Positions 1 through 8,027 are shown, counted from the stretch's first letter. The stretch is DNA of 21,724 nucleotides from Acidobacteriota bacterium (GCA_021786455.1 JAJYNF010000116.1:1-21724); one strand, 5' to 3'. Numbers and translations are program-made. The notes: generated from the letters alone by a model not told the origin.

Positions 1-2
1 TG

Positions 3-86
3 GTTGCCATTGCGGATTTCTTCCGCCCCATCCTTGAACCGGCATTCCCTCGGATCAAGAGGCTCATCCGTTGGCCTTGGCAATGA
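3..86 (+). CDS. 3' end of an unidentified gene (5' end outside window)
   Basis: Frame 3 is open from the window edge to a TGA at 84-86 and encodes the last 27 residues of a protein ending in the basic/aromatic tail KRLIRWPWQ. That TGA overlaps the ATG of the flippase gene (ATGA, 4 nt shared), the usual arrangement of translationally coupled operon genes. This is the main reason to believe the frame is coding. Context (flippase, then a GDP-sugar dehydratase) suggests a polysaccharide-cluster gene such as a glycosyltransferase or methyltransferase, but the fragment carries no diagnostic motif, so the function is unknown. Confidence 0.55.
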   Translation, partial: VAIADFFRPILEPAFPRIKRLIRWPWQ

Positions 87-1711
87 TCAAGAAACTCGCG
101 TCAAGGCTTCTGGGTGAAGATGTCGTAAACTCCGCTCCTATTGTCCGGGGTGTGGCGCTGAGCTACGCGGACCTCTTTGTGACAATCGCCGTTTCGCTCG
201 TCCTGACCCCAATCATCCTTCACCACATCGGGCAATCGGCATACGGTTTGTGGGCCACCTTCGGTTCGGTGGTCGGGTACTTTGGCCTTCTAGATTTTGG
301 AATGAACTATGCGACCGCAAAATATACCGCAGAATACCGCGCGAAATCCGATCCCCAGGCCCTCAGCAAGCTTGTTTCGACCACGGTGATGGGCATGGCG
401 ACCATTGGCTTGGTCATCGTCGCGGTTTCTTTTGCCCTAGTTCCTCTGGTCCCGGAAATCTTCCATCTCCCCGCGCCCCTGGTTAAGACGGCGCAGATCG
501 CCTTTGTGCTGATGGCGTCGAACGTGGCGCTTGGCCTGCTGGCTGCGACCCTCGTGAACATCATCTATGGATTCGAACGGGTTGACATCTTCAGAGCCTT
601 TGGAATCGCCCAGAGCGCGGTCAACCTTTTCCTTACGCTTCTATTTTTGCATTTGGGATTTGGGTTGGTGGGGGTTGTCCTGGCGACCAGCGCAGCGGTG
701 CTCTCGCTGCTCCTGCTGTCGGCGGCGTTCCTTTTCAAGTCCAAATACCGAGTGCCCATTCATCCAAGATTCGCCAACTGGAAGACGCTTAAAGAAATAG
801 CTCCCTACAGTTTCCGCTCCTTCATGCTGGGTTTGACGGCGCAAGTGCTCTATCGAACGGATAATATTGTCATCGGCATTCTCATTACCGTCGCGGCCGT
901 CGGGCCGTACTCGATCGCGTACAAACTTAGTTATCTCGGCGCGATGGTCATGTTCAAGATTTCTACAACGCTATTGCCGACCTTTACTCGCTTGTACACG
1001 CTGGGGACGATGGACGAACTCCGCGCTCTCTACCTGAAAACAGCTCGTCTTTCGATGACCCTCATCGTGCCGTTCGTCTTGATCCTCCTCCTGGCGGGGC
1101 GCGGGATCATAGACCTATGGGTGGGAGACGCGAACTTCGTCGGCCAATCCGTCCTGGTTGTTCTCGTCCTTATGGATTTCATTCACGCGACTTCCGGGCC
1201 GGCCGGCGTGCTGTTGCAGGCCGTCGGAAAAAATAAAGAATTTGCTTACTCTGCCACGGTTGATGCCGTTCTGAACCTGGGGCTTTCCATTTTTTTATGC
1301 CAACGATTCGGCGTGATTGGTGTGGCGCTCGGGACGCTTATCGCGCACCTGTTGACCGATACTTGGGTGGTGACTTGGTTGGCGTGCAGGTACATCTCAC
1401 TGCCCTTGAAAACGTACTTTTTCAAAGCGATTCTCCCGCCCTTTCTCTCCGGAGCTCCTGTAGGACTCATCGCTTGGCTGCTTTTCGCGCGTTCCGCGCA
1501 GCGCGGCTTGGTATGGGTTAGCCTGGAAACGATTTCGATCGTCGTCCTGTACCTTCTGAGCGTTCTCGCGCTGGAGCGGGTACCTCAGTTGCGAGTCGTT
1601 GGGGCATCAGGCGGGATAACACCGCGCCATGACACCGAAGCCGATGGATGGAGGATGGGCAGGGGGGAGAGCGATACGTCCTCGACAATTCGCCGGAAAA
1701 GTGATCGGTGA
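83..1711 (+). CDS. Wzx-like oligosaccharide flippase (MOP superfamily)
   Basis: Predicted inner-membrane polysaccharide transporter of 542 residues with about 12-14 hydrophobic segments spread over the whole length. The N-terminal part (GVALSYADLFVTIAVSLVL, then YGLWATFGSVVGYFGLLDFG) matches the opening of Wzx/RfbX-type proteins, in which one or two helices precede a YGxW...GLLDFG loop. The family flips undecaprenyl-linked repeat units across the inner membrane. The ATG at 83 is preferred over in-frame TTGs at 71 and 77 because it overlaps the stop codon of the preceding gene. A hydrophilic tail of about 40 residues follows the last membrane segment. Just past the stop, GTGATC/GATCAC (1701-1721) could form a small hairpin but has no T-run. 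Gene symbol withheld because MOP subfamilies (Wzx, RfbX, MurJ-like) cannot be separated by eye. Confidence 0.85.
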   Translation: MIKKLASRLLGEDVVNSAPIVRGVALSYADLFVTIAVSLVLTPIILHHIGQSAYGLWATFGSVVGYFGLLDFGMNYATAKYTAEYRAKSDPQALSKLVSTTVMGMATIGLVIVAVSFALVPLVPEIFHLPAPLVKTAQIAFVLMASNVALGLLAATLVNIIYGFERVDIFRAFGIAQSAVNLFLTLLFLHLGFGLVGVVLATSAAVLSLLLLSAAFLFKSKYRVPIHPRFANWKTLKEIAPYSFRSFMLGLTAQVLYRTDNIVIGILITVAAVGPYSIAYKLSYLGAMVMFKISTTLLPTFTRLYTLGTMDELRALYLKTARLSMTLIVPFVLILLLAGRGIIDLWVGDANFVGQSVLVVLVLMDFIHATSGPAGVLLQAVGKNKEFAYSATVDAVLNLGLSIFLCQRFGVIGVALGTLIAHLLTDTWVVTWLACRYISLPLKTYFFKAILPPFLSGAPVGLIAWLLFARSAQRGLVWVSLETISIVVLYLLSVLALERVPQLRVVGASGGITPRHDTEADGWRMGRGESDTSSTIRRKSDR

Positions 1712-1856
1712 TATTGATCACCCGTCCAGTGATTTCACTTTCCCCTATCGAAGTTTCCGTCTAATAATTCTCCGACATTTGATCTCCAACACGGCATGTG
1801 CGATGTGCTTATGAAGACTCGATAAGGATATCGGATCAATCCAGCAAATTTAGCCC

Positions 1857-1876
1857 TATACTCATACGTCGGGAGG
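1857..1876 (+). promoter_or_regulatory. -10-like box and ribosome binding site ahead of gmd
   Basis: TATACT at 1857-1862 resembles a -10 element, but no convincing -35 lies 16-18 bp upstream. GGGAGG at 1871-1876 sits 10 nt before the TTG at 1887 and supports that start. If the -10 were real the leader would be very short, so the ribosome binding site is the firmer part of this call. Confidence 0.35.
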
Positions 1877-1886
1877 AACGTCAACC

Positions 1887-2879
1887 TTGAACAAAGCGCT
1901 GATCACAGGGATTTCCGGGCAAGACGGCGGTTATCTTGCCGAGTACTTATTGGGGTTGGGTTACGAGGTTTGGGGACTGGTGCGGCGCGAGCCGGCGTCA
2001 TTCCACTGGCTTGAGCCGATCCGCCATCGAGTGGAGTTTGTTTACGGCGACATGCGTGACGCCGAATCGCTCGGCGTGGCCTTTCAGAAGGCGTGGCCGG
2101 ATGAGGTTTACAATCTCGCGGGGCAAGTGTTTGTGCCGACCAGTTGGGAGTTTCCGGCGGAAACTTTCGACATCAACGTCGGCGGCGTGGCGCGCCTTTT
2201 GCAAATCATCGAGCGGACCAAGCCTGACACGCGGTTCTATCAAGCGTCTTCGTCGGAAATGGTGGGTAATTTCGAGGGCGTGATGAATGAGCGGGTGCCG
2301 CTGCGGCCGACCTCGCCGTATGGCGTCTCGAAGCTGGCGGCGCACCGCATGGTGGAGGTTTACCGTGCCCGCAAGATTTTTGCCGTCGGAGGAATTTTAT
2401 TCAACCACGAATCTCCTCGGCGTGGCCCGGAGATGGTCACCCGCAAAATCACGCGCGCCGCGGCGTCGTGGGTTCGAGGCAATCATTCGCCGCTTCGGCT
2501 CGGCAACCTCGACGCGCGCCGAGACTGGGGGTTCGCGGGCGATTACGTTCGAGCGATGCACGCCATGTTGCAAATTTCCGAGCCTCAAGACTTCGTGATC
2601 GGCACCGGAGAATCGCACAGCGTCCGCGAGTTCCTTCAACAAGTTCTCGAATCGTTGAAAGAGCTCGGAGTGGGCAGCCGCGCCCCGCGCTCGATTGAAG
2701 AGTGGGTTCAGGTGGATCCGCGCTTCCTTCGCACCGGCGAGATTCACGATCTGCGCGCGGACGCGAGTCGAGCGAAAGCAGACCTCGGTTGGCAACCCAC
2801 CGTGGATTTTAAGAGCTTGGTGCGCATGATGGTGGAATCGGATCTGAAATCCGCTGAGAGTTCCACCGCCACGGTTTAA
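1887..2879 (+). CDS. gmd: GDP-mannose 4,6-dehydratase
   Basis: Cytosolic short-chain dehydrogenase/reductase enzyme converting GDP-D-mannose to GDP-4-keto-6-deoxy-D-mannose, the precursor of GDP-rhamnose, GDP-fucose or perosamine in surface glycans. The 330 residues begin with the NADP-binding glycine motif TGISGQDG (7-14). They continue with the SSSE segment (121-124), the catalytic YxxxK (Y145, K149), the GMD hallmark FNHESPRRG (172-180), and the C-terminal DPRFLRTGEIHDLRAD...KADLGWQP block typical of the family. Length is slightly short for GMD (usually about 340-370). The TTG start follows a good ribosome binding site and directly precedes the conserved KALITG strand. The neighbouring flippase agrees with a polysaccharide role. 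The related reductase Rmd is less likely because it lacks the FNHESPRRG loop; no reductase or epimerase partner lies in the window. Confidence 0.92.
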   Translation: MNKALITGISGQDGGYLAEYLLGLGYEVWGLVRREPASFHWLEPIRHRVEFVYGDMRDAESLGVAFQKAWPDEVYNLAGQVFVPTSWEFPAETFDINVGGVARLLQIIERTKPDTRFYQASSSEMVGNFEGVMNERVPLRPTSPYGVSKLAAHRMVEVYRARKIFAVGGILFNHESPRRGPEMVTRKITRAAASWVRGNHSPLRLGNLDARRDWGFAGDYVRAMHAMLQISEPQDFVIGTGESHSVREFLQQVLESLKELGVGSRAPRSIEEWVQVDPRFLRTGEIHDLRADASRAKADLGWQPTVDFKSLVRMMVESDLKSAESSTATV

Positions 2880-2915
2880 CCGGTCGTCCGGCCACGTCGA
2901 GGCCGCAGAAATCTT

Positions 2916-2941
2916 CCAGCCGTCGGGTCCGTCGCGGCTGG
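2916..2941 (+). terminator. weak hairpin downstream of gmd
   Basis: CCAGCCG (2916-2922) and CGGCTGG (2935-2941) form a perfect 7 bp GC-rich stem with a 12 nt loop, 37 nt after the gmd stop. There is no following T-run, so this is at best a Rho-assisted stop or 3'-end stabiliser. The rest of the 290 bp gap to the next gene (2880-3169) shows no gene or clear promoter. Confidence 0.25.
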
Positions 2942-3169
2942 CCGAGGGCTTGCTGATTGAGGTGGTCCATCGTTCGCCCTGCCTGCGCCTCGGAATCCCG
3001 AATCGCGCCCCGTGTTGCGCGTCAAGTGCCGTCTGAGGCTCGTGACGATGGCCTTGGGCGCGCCGTTGCGCTAACATCGTGAGTCTTCCGGGCGTCATCC
3101 AGAAGGGTGAGATTTAGGAAAGCTGCTCGCGCCGGGGGGAAACGCCGCTTCTGTTGAAAGGAGGCAAAG

Positions 3170-3649
3170 ATGGCGTATTGCACAAAATGTGGCGCGACTT
3201 TGGGAGAAGGCTCAGCTTACTGCGCGTCCTGCGGAGCTCCAGTGGCCGCCCAAACCGGCGAAGCGCCTATTTTCCCTCCCGCGCCAAATCCGGCCAACGC
3301 GCCGCTCGCGTCAAACGTCGCCGCGATGTTGGCCTACTTCACCTTCATCCCGGCAATTCTCTTCCTCCTCATTGAACCCTACAACAAAGACCGGTTTGTT
3401 CGATTTCACGCCTTTCAGTCGTTGTTTTTCAATGCCGCTTGGGTCGTACTCTGGATGGGGACCGCGATGCTTGGGATGGCCATTGCTCTTGTGCCCGTCG
3501 TGGGATGGACCATCCTCGCGTTGATTCACACGGCAATCTCCTTGGGAGGATTGATTCTGTGGGTTGTCCTGGTGGTTAAGGCGTATCAGAACGAGAAGTT
3601 TCAACTGCCCATACTCGGCCCGATGGCTGAAACTCAGGCCAATCGGTAG
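3170..3649 (+). CDS. zinc-ribbon DUF4870-type membrane protein
   Basis: A 159-residue protein with a small N-terminal zinc ribbon (C4-x2-C7 ... C18-x2-C21, the pattern seen in zinc_ribbon_2 and double-zinc-ribbon proteins), a proline-rich linker, and three or so hydrophobic helices. The segment NKDRFVRFHAFQSLFFNAAW (about 79-98) is the signature of the DUF4870/Tic20-like family, where a polar RFHA-Q motif sits before a membrane helix. The family is widespread but its biochemical function is not established. A near-consensus AAAGGAGG lies 5 nt before the ATG, predicting strong translation. The gene stands alone and converges on rnhB, with only 34 nt between the two stops. Confidence 0.8.
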   Translation: MAYCTKCGATLGEGSAYCASCGAPVAAQTGEAPIFPPAPNPANAPLASNVAAMLAYFTFIPAILFLLIEPYNKDRFVRFHAFQSLFFNAAWVVLWMGTAMLGMAIALVPVVGWTILALIHTAISLGGLILWVVLVVKAYQNEKFQLPILGPMAETQANR

Positions 3650-3683
3650 GGTATAGGCAAATTGGTTTCCGCGCGTTTTTGCG

Positions 3684-4349
3684 CTACTTAGAAAACAGTG
3701 GCAGCCAGGAGCCTCTGATCGGCTGATAGGTTCTGCGGTGCTCCGGGCAAGGGCCAAATTGTCGCAGGGCCGCCAAGTGCCGTGCCGTGCCGTACCCCTT
3801 ATTTTTGGCAAGGTCGTAATGAGGATATAAACGGTCCAGTCGGCGCATATAGCTGTCACGGGCCACTTTGGCTAAGATCGAAGCGGCGGCGATGGATGCA
3901 CATCGGGCATCCCCATGAATGATGGGCCAACAGGGCACTTGAGCCATCCAGCCATCAACTGGAGCTAAAGGCATGGCGTCCGTCAAGACGCATTGAGGTT
4001 TCGGGCAAAGGCCCGCCAGGGCTAGCAGCATAGCTTGACGCGAGGCCTCGTAAACATTGAGAGCATCCACCTCTGCCGCCGAAACAGCAACCACGTGCCA
4101 GGCTAAAGCTTTGCAGCGAATCTCGACGGCGAGGCGCTCCCGCTCCTTCGGGGAGAGTTTCTTCGAATCGTCCAGGCCCCTGATGGGTCGGTCAGCGTCC
4201 AGGATCACCGCAGCGGCGTAAAGTGGCCCCAACAAAGCTCCGCGCCCAGCTTCGTCACTGCCGGCCACTCGCCGCCAACCCCGGTGCCGCGCTTGAGATT
4301 CCAACCGCGTCGTGCAGATGTATTCGCGCGGGTCGCGCCTTCTGGGCAT
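3684..4349 (-). CDS. rnhB: ribonuclease HII
   Basis: Removes misincorporated ribonucleotides and RNA from RNA:DNA hybrids. The family motifs are all present: GSDEAGRGALLGP with the catalytic Asp-Glu pair, DDSKKLS, a central Asp in VLTDAMPL, SIAAASILAKVARD with the last acidic residue, and YDLAKNKGYGTARH. The frame is open from a TTG at 4445, two bases past the anti-sigma stop. However, the first 32 residues of that version look non-conserved, and the ATG at 4349 gives a 221-residue protein of normal family length beginning shortly before the first catalytic motif. The shorter start is chosen; the longer cannot be excluded. Transcription probably continues from the sigma/anti-sigma pair upstream on the same strand. 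Confidence 0.92.
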   Translation of the reverse strand: MPRRRDPREYICTTRLESQARHRGWRRVAGSDEAGRGALLGPLYAAAVILDADRPIRGLDDSKKLSPKERERLAVEIRCKALAWHVVAVSAAEVDALNVYEASRQAMLLALAGLCPKPQCVLTDAMPLAPVDGWMAQVPCWPIIHGDARCASIAAASILAKVARDSYMRRLDRLYPHYDLAKNKGYGTARHLAALRQFGPCPEHRRTYQPIRGSWLPLFSK

Positions 4350-4446
4350 CAAACTCGAGACCTTGATTCCTTCCCCCTGGCGGGATCCGCGTTCGCCGTC
4401 TGCCTTCGCGCCAACGGATGGCTTAGCACTCCATCGCGCCCGCAAG

Positions 4447-4695
4447 CTACGCGCGCTTTTTCTCCCATCGCCGTCTTAGGGCGGAATGAAGCCTCAAACG
4501 AACGTTATCGGGAAGCGGGAACACTCTGCCGTCACAGTACAATTCGACGGTCTTTCGCGTGGTGTCAAAAATGACTTTGCAATGATGGCAGCCATTCAAG
4601 TGCGCCTGGAGCTCGCGCCGCAGCTCGTCATCGAGGCATCCCTCCAAGTATTCTGAGAGATCTTTGAGGCAATCCTTGCAGTTGACCACAGTCAC
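4447..4695 (-). CDS. small zinc-binding anti-sigma factor (zf-HC2 type)
   Basis: An 82-residue soluble protein with the zinc-anti-sigma (ZAS) signature H32-x3-C36-x2-C39, plus an N-terminal C6-x2-C9 pair and a basic C-terminus. There is no membrane helix, so it resembles RsrA/ChrR-like soluble anti-sigma factors rather than membrane-anchored ones. The GTG start overlaps the TGA of the sigma gene by 4 nt (GTGA), so the two are translationally coupled as expected for a sigma/anti-sigma pair. Known soluble ZAS proteins sense redox state or metals, but sensing here is inference; a purely constitutive inhibitor is possible. Confidence 0.85.
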   Translation of the reverse strand: MTVVNCKDCLKDLSEYLEGCLDDELRRELQAHLNGCHHCKVIFDTTRKTVELYCDGRVFPLPDNVRLRLHSALRRRWEKKRA

Positions 4696-5375
4696 CCTCG
4701 CTTAAACACCTGGCTCAGCTCTTCGCGTAAACGGAGCCGAGCACGGAATAATCTGGCCTTCACCGCCCCGCTCGAAAGCCCCAGAGCTTCCGCTGTTGCC
4801 TCGGTGGAAAGTCCCTCGATATCTCGCAGAATAAAGACGGTCCGAAACGTAACGGGCAAGGCGCGGGCGGCGTTTTGTAGAATTTCCTGCAATTCCTTGC
4901 GAGCGTAAATTTGCTCCGGATTGGGACGCCAGTCGCTGAACTCCCTCGGCAGCACCTCTCCATCGTCGCCGGTGGCGTCCTCCGCGGCCACTTCTTTGCT
5001 GGCGCGACGCCGCCGCAACTTCATCAAACCCTCGTTAATCGCAATGCGCACGATCCAGGTGTAAAAGCGCGAGTCTTCTCGGAACTCCGGCAAATGTTCA
5101 AAGGCTTTCAGAAACGTTTCCTGCAGAACATCCTCAGCGTCCTCGGGGTTTCCCGTCAGGTTCAAAGCCAAACGGTAGATTTTCCGTTCGTAGCGATTGA
5201 CAAGCTCCTCAAAAGCCTCGTATTTACCGGCACGCGCTTCCGCAAGGAGCGCGGCCTCGGCCTTGCCGGTTCCGCGCGTGTTTACGCTTGCCACAACTGG
5301 ATAGCCTTCTGAAGTCAATTCTTCTTCTTTCGCGGCGGTCCGATAGCTTGCAAGCCTGGCCGCCAGCTTCTCCAC
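4692..5375 (-). CDS. ECF-family RNA polymerase sigma factor
   Basis: Directs RNA polymerase to a dedicated regulon. Region 2 (about residues 53-123) contains FEELVNRYERKIYRLAL, the core-binding DAEDVLQETFLKAF, and the RFYTWIVRIAINEGLMKLRRR promoter-melting segment. After an acidic linker (about 124-160), region 4 (about 165-222) carries the helix-turn-helix LSTEATAEALGLSSGAVKARLFRAR. It looks like the RpoE/SigW-type ECF group. The annotated start is a GTG at 5375 with no visible ribosome binding site. A GTG about 27 codons further in, preceded by AGAAGG, would give a 200-residue protein closer to usual ECF size, so the N-terminus is uncertain. It is divergent from the PilZ gene and coupled to its putative anti-sigma. 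No clear autoregulatory -35 GGAAC / -10 pair was found upstream. Confidence 0.9.
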   Translation of the reverse strand: MEKLAARLASYRTAAKEEELTSEGYPVVASVNTRGTGKAEAALLAEARAGKYEAFEELVNRYERKIYRLALNLTGNPEDAEDVLQETFLKAFEHLPEFREDSRFYTWIVRIAINEGLMKLRRRRASKEVAAEDATGDDGEVLPREFSDWRPNPEQIYARKELQEILQNAARALPVTFRTVFILRDIEGLSTEATAEALGLSSGAVKARLFRARLRLREELSQVFKRG

Positions 5376-5555
5376 ACACGGTTTTCGCGACGGATCAGAT
5401 GCGATACCCTCGCATCATGGAAACACCCTGCTCGCATAGGCCTCAACCTCTCCCAACCTCTAAGAAAATACACCTTGAGGTTCTGAAGATCAATCCAGCG
5501 AATGAGCCGGGCACGACGATCCCGTGTGCGATAGGTATCCTCCACCTATATTAAT

Positions 5556-5585
5556 TTGACAGACGAGGTTCCGCCTCGCTATGAT
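5556..5585 (+). promoter_or_regulatory. sigma70-like promoter with a dyad in its spacer
   Basis: A perfect TTGACA (5556-5561) is separated by 18 bp from TATGAT (5580-5585, five of six consensus bases). The spacer contains the inverted repeat CGAGG (5564-5568) / CCTCG (5574-5578) around a 5 nt loop. The -10 covers the first two ATGs of the downstream frame, implying that translation starts further in. A dyad within the spacer is where MerR-type regulators bind (usually 19-20 bp spacers), or it could be a simple repressor operator; no candidate regulator lies nearby. Confidence 0.6.
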
Positions 5586-5619
5586 GACTAAGAAATCAAC
5601 AGCGGTCTTGGATGTTGCA

Positions 5620-5928
5620 ATGGAAACTGTGAGTGCCATTTACGCCATCCCGCGCCGCTCCGTCCGCACCAAGGCCAACGTTCCCGTCCGATTGATGCTG
5701 GAATACCGTGGTCAAATGGTCCTGCGGGATTCCGTGGTTTTAGACCTTTCCAATCGCGGAGTTCGCGTCGTGGCCACTCCCGAGTTTAAGCCGGGTTTGG
5801 TTATTCAGATCATCCCCGCGGAGGGTTCACGGTTTGCGCAAAAGGCTCGGGTCGTCTGGATTGGCCCTCCCGGTGCGTCCGAGGAGAGGCATGCCGGCCT
5901 TGAATTCTTAAACCCCGCGCGTGGCTAG
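5620..5928 (+). CDS. PilZ domain protein (probable c-di-GMP receptor)
   Basis: A single-domain PilZ protein of 102 residues from the chosen ATG. It carries the two c-di-GMP-binding signatures: RRSVR (RxxxR) shortly after the N-terminus and DLSNRGVRV (D/NxSxxG) about 25 residues later. Beta-strand sequence ending in HAGLEFLNP follows, as usual for PilZ barrels. With both motifs intact, ligand binding is likely; the output partner is unknown. The frame is open from an ATG at 5581, but that codon and the ATG at 5584 lie inside the predicted -10 element, so the ATG at 5620 (GGA 8 nt upstream) is preferred. The stop overlaps the end of the convergent radical SAM gene by 4 nt. Confidence 0.85.
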   Translation: METVSAIYAIPRRSVRTKANVPVRLMLEYRGQMVLRDSVVLDLSNRGVRVVATPEFKPGLVIQIIPAEGSRFAQKARVVWIGPPGASEERHAGLEFLNPARG

Positions 5929-7064
5929 CCTCTTTGGCCGCAGAAGACACTTTGCTCTTCAGACATGCATTGTCCGGACGCAGCGGCGGATGGCGCCTCG
6001 CCTGCGGGAGCGCCCGTCGCCACCGAGCACCTGAGCGGCAAGGATAGCTGGCCAATTCGGGGAACCGGTGGCGGATCGTCGCCGGCCGGCTCAAGCCCGT
6101 AACGCTTGCGCAGCTTCCGGACGAGCTCGGCCATGCGTCGCTTATACTCCTCGGGCAGATACGCCGAGCGCGCATAGAGTCGCCGATATCGCTGGGCCAA
6201 ACCTGGGAACTCGCGCTGTAGAAAGGGCATAAACTGCGCCATTGCGCTCGGCATAAGAAACAGGACGTTGGCGTGGAGAAAGCGTGCCCTGGCTCGCGCG
6301 GCCTCGCGGATCACCGCTTCGAGTGAAGAGGTGGCGTCGGTCAGACCGGGCAAAATGGGCGCCAGGCTTATTCCAGCCCGAATGCCGTGACGAACTAGTT
6401 CCGTCACCGCTTCCAAGCGCTTTTGCGGCGGTGGGGCCTTCGGCTCAAGCAATCGAGCCAATCGCTCGTCCGTCGTGGTGATGGTGATGTGGGCGCTGAA
6501 GCAGTGGTTTTGGGCAATGCGTGAGAGCAGATCAACGTCGCGCAGGATTAAAACGCCCTTGGTCGTGATGGAGAACTCAAGACCCTCAAATCCCGCCATC
6601 ACATCCAGCAGCCGTCGCGTGATTTGAAATTGTTTCTCGGCGGGTTGGTAAGGGTCGGTCGCCGTTCCGAGCGCGATCGGCAGCCCGCGGTCGCGAAAGG
6701 CTCTCAGCTCTCGCCGCAGCAACTCCGGCGTCGCCACCTTGCTGAAAATCCTGCGCTCAAAATCCAGGCTGCCGCGTAGCTCCAGAAATTCGTGGGTGTA
6801 ACGCGCGTAACAGTACTTGCAACCGAATTCGCAGCCGCGATAAGGGTTGAGTGTCCAAGCAAAGGGCATGGCGCTGCTCGATTCGCGGTTCAGCGCCGAC
6901 CGCGATTCGAGAGCATAATACTCCACCCCGGCGCGCTCTTTGGTTCTCGGGCTTGCCGCGGCAAGCCGCGCGATGCCTCCCCGTTGGGCTGGCGTTGCGG
7001 CCGCCCCGCCCGAACGCTCCGCGCTATGCTTTTCTGAAGAAGTCACCCAAAGGTGTTCCCGCAT
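5925..7064 (-). CDS. SPL/PA0069-like radical SAM protein
   Basis: A 379-residue predicted iron-sulfur enzyme. After a variable N-terminus of about 60 residues, NPYRGCEFGCKYCYARYTHE supplies the radical SAM cluster cysteines (C78-x3-C82-x2-C85). GTATDPYQPAEK (about 132-143), the SITTKG strand, and a C-terminal RRLYARSAYLPEEYKRR segment match the family annotated as PA0069-type or spore-photoproduct-lyase-like (COG1533). The family is widespread and mostly uncharacterised. Canonical spore photoproduct lyase has an additional conserved catalytic cysteine that I cannot place here, so a DNA-repair role should not be assumed. ATG start at 7064 with no strong ribosome binding site. It is divergent from truA across about 200 bp, in which no convincing promoter pair was seen on either strand. 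Confidence 0.85.
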   Translation of the reverse strand: MREHLWVTSSEKHSAERSGGAAATPAQRGGIARLAAASPRTKERAGVEYYALESRSALNRESSSAMPFAWTLNPYRGCEFGCKYCYARYTHEFLELRGSLDFERRIFSKVATPELLRRELRAFRDRGLPIALGTATDPYQPAEKQFQITRRLLDVMAGFEGLEFSITTKGVLILRDVDLLSRIAQNHCFSAHITITTTDERLARLLEPKAPPPQKRLEAVTELVRHGIRAGISLAPILPGLTDATSSLEAVIREAARARARFLHANVLFLMPSAMAQFMPFLQREFPGLAQRYRRLYARSAYLPEEYKRRMAELVRKLRKRYGLEPAGDDPPPVPRIGQLSLPLRCSVATGAPAGEAPSAAASGQCMSEEQSVFCGQRG

Positions 7065-7262
7065 GGCACGATATTCGCTTTTTATTCGCCTCCTGTCAAG
7101 GGAAATGCCACACGCGTGGTTGGGCGAGTTCGAGCAGGCTACCCGGTCAGGATTCCCTGCCGCTTGGAGCGGGTCTCTCCGGTTTTCCGATTGGGCAGCC
7201 GGTTGAGACGCTGTTGCTATCAGCCTCCACCTGGTGTAATTTTTGTGGCAGCGTCAGGTGTT

Positions 7263-8027
7263 ATGCGGAACCTTCGGCTTCTGATCGCCTACGATGGCAC
7301 AGACTTCCACGGCTGGCAGCGCCAGCCGAATGCGCCCACCATTCAGGGCTTGCTGGAAGAAAGCATCGCCAAAATCGTTCGGGAGCCGGTCACGCTCCAA
7401 GGCTCAGGACGCACCGACGCGGGCGTCCATGCGACGGGTCAGGTGGGTAATCTTCTGACTTCGTGTCGCATTCCCTGCCGCAACCTGCTAAAGGCCCTCA
7501 ATGACGCCCTGCCACCTACAGTCCGCATCCGACGGGTAGATGAGGTCGCGGAAGACTTCCACGCTCGCTACTCGGCTCGATCCAAAACCTACCGCTATCG
7601 AATCTATCAAAGGGATGTTTGCCCGCCGTTCCTCTGCCGTTTTGTTAATCACCACCCTGAACCCCTCGATAGCGCAACCATGGCCCAAGCCGCTTCGCTC
7701 TTGGAAGGCGAGCACGACTTTACGTCTTTCGCCGCGACGGAGCGCGAAGAGGACCAGCATTCGTTGAGACTCGGCTCGAATATTCGGCGCATTGACCGAT
7801 CGCGTGTTCTCACGCATCCGAGACTCCACCTCATCGTTTACGAGGTTGAAAGCAGCGGTTTTCTCCGCCACATGGCGCGCAACATCGTTGGGACTTTGCT
7901 ACAGGTTGGTTGCGGGAAGCTCAGCCCCCAAGATGCCGTTCGGATTCTTGGGGCCCGCGACCGGTCATTGGCTGGCCCGACCGCGCCGGCTCAGGGGCTT
8001 TGCCTGATGAAAGTCGTTTACGATTGA
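7263..8027 (+). CDS. truA: tRNA pseudouridine(38-40) synthase
   Basis: Isomerises uridines 38-40 of the tRNA anticodon arm. The 254 residues start LRLLIAYDGTDFHGWQRQP, the standard TruA opening, and contain GSGRTDAGVHA with catalytic Asp52. FHARYSARSKTYRYRIY follows, and FLRHMARNIVGTLLQVG near the C-terminus completes the family signature. Length is normal (E. coli 270). The frame is open upstream to 7053, but the ATG at 7263 directly precedes the conserved first strand; only a weak AGGTG lies ahead of it. Confidence 0.95.
   Translation: MRNLRLLIAYDGTDFHGWQRQPNAPTIQGLLEESIAKIVREPVTLQGSGRTDAGVHATGQVGNLLTSCRIPCRNLLKALNDALPPTVRIRRVDEVAEDFHARYSARSKTYRYRIYQRDVCPPFLCRFVNHHPEPLDSATMAQAASLLEGEHDFTSFAATEREEDQHSLRLGSNIRRIDRSRVLTHPRLHLIVYEVESSGFLRHMARNIVGTLLQVGCGKLSPQDAVRILGARDRSLAGPTAPAQGLCLMKVVYD

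Noticed and set aside
2397..3098. 233-residue minus-strand frame opposite gmd and the following gap
   Set aside because: Mostly the antisense shadow of gmd with low-complexity Arg/Pro composition, no family motif and no ribosome binding site.
3671..3684. GCGC-GTTTTT-GCGC hairpin between convergent genes as a terminator
   Set aside because: Only a 4 bp stem with the T-run in the loop rather than after the stem.
3311..3859. 182-residue minus-strand frame across the DUF4870 gene and rnhB end
   Set aside because: It overlaps two well-supported genes and has atypical composition.
5315..5545. 76-residue minus-strand frame upstream of the sigma gene
   Set aside because: It covers the sigma N-terminus in another frame and the intergenic space, with no motif or start signal.
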